This document shows, one piece after another, positions 32,901-45,000 of a stretch of DNA of 64,000 bases. Under the pieces are notes generated by a model, which saw only the letters and a program-made list of their open reading frames with translations, searched no databases and was not told the origin of the DNA. Source of the DNA: Panaeolus papilionaceus. Lineage: Eukaryota; Basidiomycota; Agaricomycetes; Agaricales. The first letter of the stretch is position 1. The number at the start of each line of letters is the position of its first letter. Made by a program: the position numbers and the translations under genes. The stretch is from assembly GCA_015501605.1 (NCBI GenBank), contig JADNRZ010000003.1:372001-436000 (forward strand). Direction: 5' to 3'.

Positions 32901-35900
32901 ATAGGACCTTGATTCCTTCATACTTGGGGCGAGACCTGATGCAGGATGGATCAGGAAGCCTCGAAGGCGCAGGGTCGCAAGCCTACAAAAGGCTCTCGAA
33001 TGACATTGCGTCACAACCCATACTTATAGCACGGTCCGCATCCGAGCGGATCTTCGAGCTCGAGCTCGGGATTAAGAGTCAATACTATGGAAGGCTCAGT
33101 TCCTGCACCATTTATCTCGATATGACTCTGACCATATACATGCCAGGTATGGCTGTAGGAGCGACCCTATCCATCTTCCGTGTTCATTATCCTCTCCTAT
33201 CATTTACGTTTTAGGCCCCCTGGTAGTGATTTATCACACCTACTCATATAATCATATCAGCGGAGCGGAGTATCTAGCTGCGATATGTATATTCATATTA
33301 CTTTTAGGAAAGTTGCAAGGGTAGCTCGTAATAAACGGACACCTCGCATTGTCTAATCAGGCTCCGAAGACGTGAGGTGAGGTAGGTGGCGCGACCACGT
33401 TTTGCGTTCGAAGGTCCTTCGCACGATCCTAGAGGGCCTATTCTACGACATCAAACAGTAACCTGAATCGCCTTTCGAGCCGGGTCGCTCTCCTTGATGT
33501 GAAGAATGCACGGTACCTACTGCTACCCCATGACGGCGTTCGAAGCTAACCTATATATATATCAGGTCTGATTCTCGATTCCAAGTCTTGGAAGGGCCAG
33601 ATACTATCTGCATTATGGGTTATATTAATGACCTCTACTACGGTTCCATAAGACACCTCGCTTGCACCTGCCGAAACACCGCAAAACATAGCCCGCCCTC
33701 TCCATTCAAGTCATTAGTGCATCCAAATGGTGTACAAACTGATCGTTATTCCTCGTCCAAACCTCCCGAAATGTTTCGGCCGCATTTGCAACATGCATTC
33801 AACATATGGGTCTTGCTCTTCCTTTTACACTAACAACAAGCATTAGGTTGTTTTTCGGAATAAGGGTGCCTACAATCTGCGTCGATATAGTAATATCATA
33901 TCTCCCTTGAGCTGATTGCATTGCATTGCAGCCTTTGAACCCTGACTTCATGCAGCCCGCCTGGCTATAAACACTCCGTCGACCCGTTTCAGCTTCGAAT
34001 TCGTACATTCCCCGTTCGGAATATTCAATTGCTCGTTGTAGGCCTTACATATATACATAACTCGGACAAAGTTGCGATTGTCTCCGCGATTATTACTCAG
34101 CTTCTATCCATGTCATCAGCCGTACATCGGACTGCCTTAACCAAAAAAGCTGACCGAAAAGCTCGTACAGATGAACAACGATAGGGTGTAAGGTTTCAGT
34201 CGCCCGAAATTAAAAGCATCACAAGGTGTCGCAGTCATCCAGCGCCGCCACAATATGATATTAGTTATTCCAAGCTGGCTTGAAGTTGGTGCAGCATCTC
34301 CGCTTGGTATGTTTTCTCGAACATGATAGCATTCGACCCTTCGAAACGAAAGGGCGACCTGGAAAAGCTGATTACGCCTTTACTTCTATCTGGAAATCGA
34401 ATTCGATGACCTCTGAAGCGTACAAGAAACAGGGTCTCTTGAGTTTGACGTCGTTACCACATTATGCTACCTCTCTATTCATATCCCATTTCGACAGGAA
34501 TAGATTCGGGCATATATTAGGCACGTTTTCAGACCAATGTCAAAGCTTTAAATTGACGTCCAGTTCCCAGTCCCTGGGACTAAGGACACTATGTAACGCA
34601 ATGAATAGACTTGAATTAGGGTACTCCACAACAGTCAGATAAAATTACGAGGTTAGAGCAGTGGGGGGCGCGAACAGATAAGAAGTCGTCTTTTGTTTTT
34701 GCGGAAGTTTGATCAACAGATAATCATACAATCTCCTTCCTCCATATTGCCATGTTACTCCAATTTTCCAAGCACTCTTCCGAAATTGAAAGACAGAATT
34801 TGGTGACGTGGAGTTGCAGGGCATAGACGGGGTCTATGATCCGACCCAAAAGTGCATATACCAGCTCCCCGGGTTCAAAGTATGAGGCAGTGATCATATT
34901 GCGCCATGGTGCGGCGTAACAAATCTACAAAGAATGAGACCAGCCGATAGTGGATGTATAAGTAGGCCGTGATAACAAAGAACCCAGTCAACTGACAGGT
35001 TTTGTCATACAGCACGGGTTTCTCCATTCGGTTGCAGATGCTGATTTCGAGCGATTGCTAATCCACGTTGGGAGCTAGTTCACATAAATGGGCGCAGAAG
35101 CGTGCTGGGTACGGCTAAGACGGAGGTCCGGGCAGGCGAACCATGATGTATTATGGGGGACTCGGGAGAGGGTTGGGATGCCAATAAGGTCGCCGGTGAG
35201 GAAAGGAATTTGAATCATCGATCATGATCATGGGCTTGTGATCCCTTGTGAAGCGAATCGAATAAGATTGCGGATGTGCTGATGGCTGATTCTGGGGAAG
35301 CTTGTCAAAATGTGCCAAATACATGTGTAGATAAAGGGGCTAATGAGGTTATAGCGCACATTCCGCATAGGGAAGATGATTGAAAGAAGCGATGGTCCAT
35401 TCATTCATAAGTCAACAGTCAGGTCGATTGCTGAGAGAAGATGCCAGTTCTAGGTCCCTATTCGCAATTGTAACTCATTCAAAACCATGTCGATGACACT
35501 GCTCCATTGGCCAGATGTCTATAACCAACAGAACCCCACATTTTATGTCTGAATCAGTCAAAAGAGGTAGTCATAGGGATCAGCGCATGCCAGGATAAGC
35601 TCTGAACTTGAATTGAAGCAAATCACCTCTATAGGAACTTGCTTTTCAACTCCGAGTCTCTCGACAGCCACAAGGTGCATGGTCCGCATTTGTTCCGAGT
35701 CGTAGACTTATAGTCAACATCGCCGTCCTTATAGCAGCTTCGACGCCTTCTGTCTTCTGTATCAACACTCTATTACTATGCATCGCATGCAGAGATGTGC
35801 GTAAAACGTCTTCTGATGACCTATAGAGCTTGCTTCGCTTCTGCACCTTGACCCTAAGAACTCGTGTGTGATGCGCTTCTAGAGACGCTAACTGAGCCAC

Positions 35901-38211
35901 GAAGCTTGAGGAATGTAAGAACACGCGAGTCTTCACTGACAGTGTTGAGAATAATCCAAGTCGAGCCTTGGAGTCGCACTCGATTGCGCCAGGTCTACCA
36001 GCTCAACCCTTGAGAGGTCCTACACGTCCCTCAAAGGCACAAAAGGAGCTGGCATCTGCTTTCGATTCTCCTTAGGGAGGTGTCCCGTCCTGTCAGGTTC
36101 AATAGACGGTGATCAAGGTGTCTTTACTCCGCATCTATGCCCCTTACGGATTGAACTGTATATTACTTCCCGAGATGAGTAACGTTATAGCAGAGTACAT
36201 ACTTTTTTAGCAACAAGACTGCCACCATGGAATCCAGAAACTGGGTAATTAGACATAAGTCTATGGGGTCAACAGTAACTGCGGTTTGTAGTGGGTCTAT
36301 CATGACACATTACATGCAGTTGAATATTGAATGAAGACTCGAATCGAATCTTGTTTCATGAACTGCGGTTTAGTAATTATGACACCAAACTCGGTTATGA
36401 TCCCAATTTCATCAGCGACAAGAGGCAGGGGGATTGCGGCGAGTAAAGAGACGTATTAAAGCTCGTTGGTGGCGAGTCGGACGACTTCTGAGGCACAAAA
36501 CACACCCTTCGAGTTCGATATCTTCTTGTCGTCATCAGCGGATCATCAGCAACTTAATTCTAACTCTTAAAAAGGTCGAAGAGGTGTATGCATGGTATCA
36601 TCCATCATACTTACAATGATATTACAACCAGAAGACACGAAAAAAATGAACCCCGTCATTCGAGTTCTGAAGGATAAGGGACTTCGTATTGTTCCTATTG
36701 GTTTATCTGTCTTCGACAGTTGGGTCCGGTAACATCGCTTGGGAGTTTGCCGCTCTTCGGTATTTTTCTTTTTCACGGTGTCAACACTTCAGTGCATTGA
36801 TCTATCTATCGTTGCTCATTGATGGGCGCGCCCATCATCTTATGAGCGATGATTTCGTTGAAACATTGTTGCATAACACCAGTTCAAACAGCGAACGAGC
36901 GCACTTTCGGAGCTTCAGAAGGGGTGAAAGAAGAGAGCGCAAGGCGCCAAGGTAACTACCATCGACAAACCTATTTACCGGAGTCCCAAATGCATCTCGT
37001 TTCGCGATGATGCCAATGCCGGTGCTGCAATTTGCAACGAATTCTTAGATACGCAATCTCAATGAGTCATGACATAAATACATGCATCAATTCATCAGTC
37101 CAATGGCAACTGCGTGCAGGGATCGCTCAGGGAGCCAATTCGAAAGGTCATGACGAAGGCGAATACCAATCTAAGTATGTAACGCGTGCAGTCTGCGACG
37201 GGTGCCTGTTGTCATCCTAGTACTTTTCTAGTACCACCGTGCAAGTTTCTGATCGTCTGAGGGGCTGTCCTGATGCACCGGATAAGTAGATTCAAATGTA
37301 CAACGTGTTGGGGACTTGTTTTCATCTTTGGGGCCTTTATGAATACTCGCAACCATTTGGATTAACACAAGACTTTTTTAATAAAGATGACTGTGATCCA
37401 AGATCCCAAAAAGCAATGCGAATTGAAACCGACCCGAATGGCACTGCAATATGCTGTCTCTAAGTAATGTCTATAGCAAAACTAATGTACAATTGCCCGG
37501 GTAGGGATAATAATTTATGGCATGATATAAAAGGCATGGATGCATTTGGATTTGAGCATCGTACATCGCCACCCATGGTATCAAAAAAAAAATATAAAAG
37601 AAAATCAGATGATAGATTTGATCATAGAGTACCCAAAAGGAAACACAAGAAAGAAGAAACGAACAAGTACAAGGGATAGTGAGCGACCAAGAATGGAATA
37701 AAGGTTGTCATGAGGGGAAAACAAACAAGATGATGAGTGTGAGTTGTGTGTGCAAAGAAGAAGCGCATGTAAAATGAAATTGCAATGACTGGTAACAACT
37801 ACGAATAGGGGTTTGCAGGAGGGAGGTATGTTCGACGAATGGAGATGATGATGTGATCTGACAACAGGGGTTCATGAATCATCGACCGAAGAAGTGGCAA
37901 TCACCTGAATAAAATGGATGGCTTGACTGAGAGACCACAAGGAGTTGGACGGACGGTATAAAGCAAAAGCGGACGACGGTATTGGGGTTCGATCTCGCTC
38001 GAAATAGGCGTGTCGGTATAGGTGAAATCAGAAGTCGTGATCAACTCGGACGTGAACTGGATGATGGTGAAGGATATGTTCGAAGGAGTGAATGTGTATC
38101 ATAATGGTATCATGGTCGATGAGGTTGTTGGGTATGGATGGGTATGATGTTGATTATCTGGTAGATAGAATGTAGAGAGGGTGATGGTCATGATGGTGAC
38201 GATGCATTGAA
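29922..38211. other. Long gene-poor stretch
   Basis: About 8.3 kb between DCN1 and the proline-rich gene with no gene I can support. Frames are short and both strands look alike in openness. Some pieces read plausibly (minus strand near 30.3-30.45 kb, AWVNGVFTEHVLPVDNGVKI; plus strand near 35.9-36.05 kb, PSRALESHSIAPGLPAQPL) but lack recognisable domains or flanking exons. AT-rich microsatellite-like runs occur near 33550 and an A-run near 37585. 37.7-38.2 kb is GATG/GGT-rich and probably the 3' region of the next minus-strand gene. No transposon protein motifs recognised. Confidence 0.4.
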
Positions 38212-39071
38212 TTATCTAACGATAACACGCCTTGTGTGTTTCCCGGCTCGTCTCCGTTCAGCGTAAGGCATTGGCCGCTTCCAAGACTCATCATCGTACT
38301 CTGTTTCAGCAGCATAGTCACCTTTTGAGGAGGGTGGCCCTGAAGGAATGGAATCTTGTGGAGGTGTTCTTGACTGGTGGATACCCTGAGGGTGGTGGTT
38401 CGGAGGTAATTGTGAAGATGGTGGATGAGATGAAGTGATGGGGAAGAGCGGCGCAGGGGTTACAGGGACGACATTCCGCTGTGGTGGTCTAGTTTGAGGA
38501 TGGGGATATAGAATGGGAGCATTAGAATTGGATGGAGAGTGATGAGGAGGTAGTCCATTATTATTGAGCCATGGTCGATTCGTATTTGTATTCCGAGATT
38601 TGATTGGCTCAGCTTCACCTCCATGAGGCATATCGACTTCTACCCGTACCCGAACTATTTCTTTTCCTGCTTGTGCGAAGAAGGCCCTTTCCTGACGTTG
38701 AAAGAATCCACTCGTAGGGCCTGGCCTCATCTCAGGCATGTTGTCTGGAGCAGCGGGGGGAAACATTGCCATCAAGTCATGACCCGTCGGAGGTGCTGGA
38801 TATTTTCTGGGAGCGATATCCGAAGCCTGGGATAAATCGACATCTATTATGGCATTAAATATGAATTAAATCGAACGAAAATAAATAGCAACATACGAGG
38901 AAGGGAACCGGGAGACAATGGACGACGCATAGCGCGAGGGTTAGAGTTGTTCGAAGGTGGTGAAGACTTGAAGTGATGAGAACCCGGTGAAGTTGTATGA
39001 GCAGTAGGTGAAGGTGAAGGAGTATTGTGTTGGTCTGTAACTGGGCGTAGATGATAAGCAACGGTGGACAT
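38212..39071 (-). CDS. Proline-rich disordered protein, unknown function
   Basis: Two exons on the minus strand (39071-38897 and 38843-38212) join in frame across a 53-nt intron to give 268 residues. I do not recognise a characterised family. The N-terminus is Ser/Pro/His/Asn-rich (HNTPSPSPTAHTTSPGSHH). The middle contains a more constrained block, PAPPTGHDLMAMFPPAAPDN, then MRPGPTSGFFQRQERAFFAQ and AGKEIVRVRVEVD. That block has the look of a short conserved motif rather than random sequence. The rest is Pro/Asn/His-rich, ending in a basic tail (KRPMPYAERRRAGKHTRR) that could act as a nuclear signal. The intron removal is what joins DVDLSQASDIAPRKY to the motif. I infer a mostly disordered, possibly nuclear or adaptor protein. 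Confidence 0.75.
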
Positions 39072-42000
39072 GTTAAGGAAGGGGCGAATTCGAGGACTCT
39101 GTCTCGTTGAGGGACATGCTTTTTATATACCAAACAGACTCGAACTCGGTTGCACCTAACTGAATTTCAAGATCGAATCTGTCGAACTGGTTTGTATCTC
39201 GGATCTGGTTCGTTTAGTCCCACGTTGCCGTGATATCAGATCTGCCTGAAGTTGTGGCATAATGTGTACATGAACCTATGTAGTATCTCCTTCGCACATC
39301 ACCGTACCTGTCGGCTCCTCTTTCTTTCGTTCTTCCTTGACTTATTGCCATAAATTTCTATAAATGTTAATTTTATCTTTCTCAATTTTATTTTCGTAAT
39401 TTCTTCCTTCATTCAAACTGCCATTAACTTCACCAAGACATGTCATACACAACTAGCTTCATTAGCATTTTACTAACTATATTTCTCTACCCACAATCTT
39501 ACTTGTCATGAATGGCCCGATCTCAAGCTCAAGCTCCGCTAGTACTCATAATTCCAAGGGAGAATCAATTGACCTTTTCATCCTTACATCTACAGCTATG
39601 ATCATGCAGTTGGGGTTCTTCATCCTGCCAGTTGCTGCTCCATGACATGATCAACGGACTATTTCCCTGGCAAAGGGACTATTATGCCTATATTTGACTT
39701 CTGTTCCCTGCCCTGCGCGCGCTCTTCTTCGACCATGAGTCAGATGACACCCAAAACACCACTTCCATTTCAATTTAGACAGTTATCTCCTCCAAAAGCC
39801 GGTATTACATGCTTAGGTGTCTATGTGCATGTCAATGTCAATGTCAGAATCAACTCGAATTCGAGACAACCCATCGTTCGTGTCCTCAAACCAACTGTAC
39901 CTCACCCTCAATCGGCTGCGATACCATCGAGAACCCCAAAACCACCGGCCTTTTAAAGCGTAAGGTTCAATCAAGTCTAGACATAACAACTAGTTCCTTG
40001 CCTATCAGAGCTTACATGTCAGCTGCTCAAGTACCATATGTCATTCACGGTTTTCAACCACTCAAGACCTGAGACTGGGGTACGAGCTTGCTCGAGTCCT
40101 TCCGAAATGAAAAACTCAGACCCTCTTTACTTGACACTGCGGCAGTCATGATCATGATCATATTTGTGTTTTTGCTTTTTTAGTTCTCCGTGCATGTCGT
40201 TGTAAGTAACTAACTTGTCAAACACCGACCAACTCGATCCCATTTCCACATGGTCTCCTCACCCAGCAGGTCCAAAATCTATTCAAAGCAACTTGGCATG
40301 GCCTTTTGGACCCCGGGTCCAAGTCGTATCTGGGGGGTCAATATTGGTCACTGGAGCTCAGAAGTCAGAACTAGCAGTCTGATTGCGTTCTGTAACATTC
40401 ATCGGATCAATCAGCCTCTCCTGAAAGATCGCAAAAGTACTTGCAGAGATTGTGGACATCATGTTATCTCTGTAACCATGAGCAAGTCAATGATCACACC
40501 AGCTTTCGACATCCGGATCCTGTGTATGGGCAGCGTTCAGACATATACTTCCGAGCTTCTTTCTATCATTGTACGTAGTTTCGTCTTCTCACCCCACTCG
40601 CCTTGAGATCGGAGTAAGTAAGGAGTACGCAGTCACTTGATATACTTAGCGTCACTTGAATTCAGCGGGTTTGGTTGGTTGGAGCCATTCAACCCTCGTA
40701 ACTGGGTCGCAGCTGGGTCGATTCCCAGAGCCAGGCCATTCGAGCCTGCCGTTATTAGTCAATTGAAAAGGACATAAGTCCCCGCAACTACTCTCACCCA
40801 CAGATCTCATACCTTTTATCCATCGCCTACATACGACAATACCCTCGAAGCGGTTCTAGATCACTTTCCCAGCACTCGAGTTCCGACATATTTTCGAATC
40901 TCCGCAGTTGGCAGATTGAGAACACTTTGAAATGGTTCTCTACATTGCACTTGTCCTACACTTTCCAGGAACGGGTTCCTTTACCGGGTACGCACACAAA
41001 GTCTAGCACATCTCCGAGCTGTCTATTTTTGGTACCCCACTGGGTGCTCCAGTTGTGATCACGGTAATTCAATTATAAGAAGTTCCTGAATATATGTCTG
41101 CGCTTTTAAGGCAACCGGGTGACCTCCCTCTAAAAACCTGTCGCGGGGGGTTTTGGGAGGTTCTCTCAAACATCATTGTCGACATCACACGTAGACCAAG
41201 CCGATCTCCTCCCTCGAACGGCTTTGCTATCGACGCCCGCAGGTGCGATTCGGACATGTCAACCGCTGAAGAAGACCGGTACGTCGCGCGTCTCTCGGTC
41301 TCGGTATCCTTTAATAAATCACGATGCTGCATACATACAATGATGGGTGTCAATGTGAATCTAATGGTTTATTCTAGGTGCAATGCTCCCGACCTTCTTT
41401 TTCAGTATACTTACTTATTCACCTCCCGAGCTCTCTCTCAGCTCTGGTTGGACCACTTGCTGATGTTAGCTCTTGGTTTGACAGGACCGGCCACCTGAAA
41501 TTCCCGCGAAACAGACCGCAGAAGCACACAATTTTTTACTTATCGAGGAATGGATGCAATTAGAGAGTGTCAGCTTGTTTACCAGACGCCCGCTTGCGGC
41601 TAAGGCACTGTGGCAATCAGTTTGCTACTCCAAGGATTTTCCACGTACCCCACTTTACATATGTGCTTCTGGGACATGTGCGTCATGCGATCAAAGCATT
41701 CGAGCATCTATGATTACGAACGCGTAAAGCCATCTTCTATCAGACTCCAGGCGGTATGTACATAGCATTTCTGGAAATGACATGGATACACCATCCATCA
41801 CACTGTCCCCATCTTGGAAACGTCGGATAAATTGACCGGCCTGGCATAAGCTTAGGCTGTATCATTTTCTGTCTGCCCCCTCAAGACGTGGGTATAAAGC
41901 AACCACACTCCATTTTGGGCTGACAAGCCCTCTATTCCATTTAGCAGTCACGGTCATTGTCCTAACACCATAAGTCCATTCACCCGTGTTCCCATACTCT

Positions 42001-45000
42001 CTTCGCAATCTCTAAAAGCCGACGACGTGTAAAAATGAAACGACGCTCACTCTACAAAGTAAGAGCAAAATCGGCTTCATAGCCGTGTTCAATTTTTCTT
42101 CCCATAGACATGTCGAAATCAGCGAGGTGCCCTCGTCATTTTCTCAACGGAGGCAGAACGAAGTATTTGTTGTGTCCGTGAAAACGCAGCCCTTGATTTC
42201 CTAATTTAGCATAGATCACTCTGCCATTTTATCGATGCCTTTCGAGTGCTAGTTTTTATTTTCATAACATTCCGCACAGCCTCGACGTGAAAATCCAGTA
42301 CGACGAGTACCATTCCCTATGATGCTCCTCTGCGACTCTCCTCCGAGGCCTCCTGTCCTATCCCACGCCCAATGTGATTTGGGCCGCATTCTCTGCTCTT
42401 CGTACAACCACACTGTTCGATGTCTCAGGAGATTGCAGATTTCTTGGGCAGTTCTGGCGTTATCTATCGGCGAAGATAATACATCATCAAGGGTCAGTAT
42501 GAAATTTATCATACTTGTAGCTGAACTAAAATCTACTCTGCTTCGCCCTATCCGCATTTACCAATGGCATCGTCGGGGACTCTCGATGTTTCTAGGCACT
42601 GGTGCTAGGGCGAATGACTCAATCATACCCATGACATACGGCCTGTCACTTTCAAACATGTCATTAGAGTGTAGGAGGACGCTACGACGAGTTTACTACT
42701 GTATGCTCGTTCCTACGTCTAGCTCAACAACCAATGAACGAATTAACTCAACAATAGAACAGCAAGTGATCATCCCGCGGCGGCATCTCGTTGCAATCTT
42801 TGAACCGAGTCGACCGTGTGAGATTGCTGAGGCGGGATCACTCTGTTGTGAACGTCTTGGGGATCGTTATCAGTCTGCTTCAAGCTTGCTCTTTGACGTG
42901 GTTCCTTTCGTGCTTTCGCTAAGTCCTCCCTCTTCGACTTCTTGTGAGAATGCGCACAGCCTCGTAGAACCCCCAGTGGTCTTCGAATTACTTTTGTAGA
43001 GGGGACCATGATGGGAGAAATCCATTCGCCGTCGAACGAAGCTGGCCATGAATTCGTTGGGGTCCTATTCCTGTATCCCCCTTTTTACGTCGAGAGAGTA
43101 CTTCGAGCTTTTATCTTGCCTTCAATACAATTCGGTGGGTGCAGTATGACCTGAAGAGGGAGTATTTTATCTCAAACGGGGTAGCGGCGATTGACTGGTT
43201 GACTAAGCTGCTCTCTCTCTCCATGCCTCTCGTTCTGTGCTAGAATTTCTCTCAGGTCCTTATCAATCTGCGTCTGCGGAGGCAGGAAAATAAACTGGCG
43301 GCTCAGCTCTCCTGACCGTGGTACCTGTGATATTTTCTTTGGCATTCGAAGTCCCACTTTGTGGAATTTCCGACAGGATGTACCTGTCTAAAAGGTCAGC
43401 CACATGGGTCATCGCTATCTATTCTTCAGGCTTTATACGGCGCGCGCGCAGAGCGGCACGCCAAACTAACCAGCTACTCTAACCCGGTGATTGTTAGAGA
43501 ACCGACGAAGAGAGAGATTCGCTTCCATCACAACCGCGACCCGTCAGTCCTATAAATCGAGCTACACATCTATTTATTTTTAATACAGCACACTTTCCAT
43601 CTTTGCCGAATTCAGCTCGTGCTCCAGCCCCCTCTTCCTTCTAATGCATTCGGTTAAAGATGGCTCTTCTCGGCTTTCCGCAAACACCATTCCTTCCGCG
43701 ATCGTCTTCGCGAGAATCAGGGATACAGATATGTCTAAACTTGGCTCTACAGCCAAGGACTTTCTTTTAGCTCCCAACCTGCGGTCGTTTGAAGTTTCCC
43801 TTTCAGGGCTCACCAGTGGCGAGCTAACGAGTTCTTATGGTACCAACTTCCAATAAGCTTGTGTTCGACTGCACTTTGCATTGCATCAAAGAGCCCCGTG
43901 GTCCGGTGGCATGTTTGGAGTTTGTGGGATAACACTATCAGTTCGAAGCAGAAGTTGGGTGGAGTTCGAGAATGATGATACGTCCAATACCGAAGTGTCG
44001 ATCGTGGAATTTGACTCTTATTCTTAGGATTCGCACACAATGGGTCATCGGGCCCTGTTCTTGGTATATAAAGAAGCGGGTATCATGGTAGCCCACGGTC
44101 ATGACCGACGCACGGCGAAGAGTAATGTAATGAATTTAAACACGCTTCTGGAACCCAGTGAGCTGGTTTTTCATTCATCTGCGTTGGCAAGCTCGTGCGC
44201 ACAAACCCAGTCCAGCACAGTGGTCCTACCGACAATTCAGACGGTTGGCTGGATCGGGTCGTTGGTTCCTTGAGCAGTGCTAAAAACTGATACTCGGGCG
44301 ACATTTATGGCGTCATCAGGCATCTTCCGGCATCCTCTTAGAATAGAAATAACTTGTATGCCTATTTTCTCTCGCTGCCGTGTGGCCTCGTCTTGTCATG
44401 TGCCTTTCGGTATTCATTTATAACGACGTAGGAGACTAAAAATACAGTGTAGTGGTTTCGGCGAATACGTGAGAAATGGGTCGCATGAACTTTTGTGTTG
44501 GGGGGAGTCCTGTTGTCTGACCATTCCTAGTAACTTGGTAACTGCGAGCTGAATGACAGGACGTTACCTGTCGAGCAACGAAAAACTCTCGAATTAGTTT
44601 GCCGCTTTGGACTTTGATAAGATCAATCCGGATCGACGCCTTGCTGGTTTGGGCATTCGTCTTCGATCAGTGGCTGCGATCACACAACCTTACTCGTTGC
44701 GACCATGGATACACTCATTCCAAAGCGCTCAACACCGGCGCTAGCTTTAATTTTGAGCCGGCACGAACACCAAGCCAGTCCGGCGCTGCGTTCACACTGA
44801 AATAGGTCATGGGTCCAGGTGACACGGGTAAGAATACTTCGGGATTCATATCACGAGACAAAGTGATCGATACACTTTCTGGCAGACGCTGACAGATGGT
44901 CATGAAGTAAAATAAAATAGAGCACATAGCCTCGATAGATGAATATAGACTGATAAGATGCTATCGGTCAGCCCAAGCCTCAAGTTCCTTTTGAGCTAAT

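Noticed and set aside
33540..33565. Short AT dinucleotide run as a notable repeat
   Set aside because: Only a few units long; ordinary microsatellite noise.
40700..40745. T-arm-like GCTGGGTCGATTCCCAG suggesting a tRNA
   Set aside because: The loop has 6 nt instead of 7, and no acceptor, D or anticodon stems could be drawn around it.
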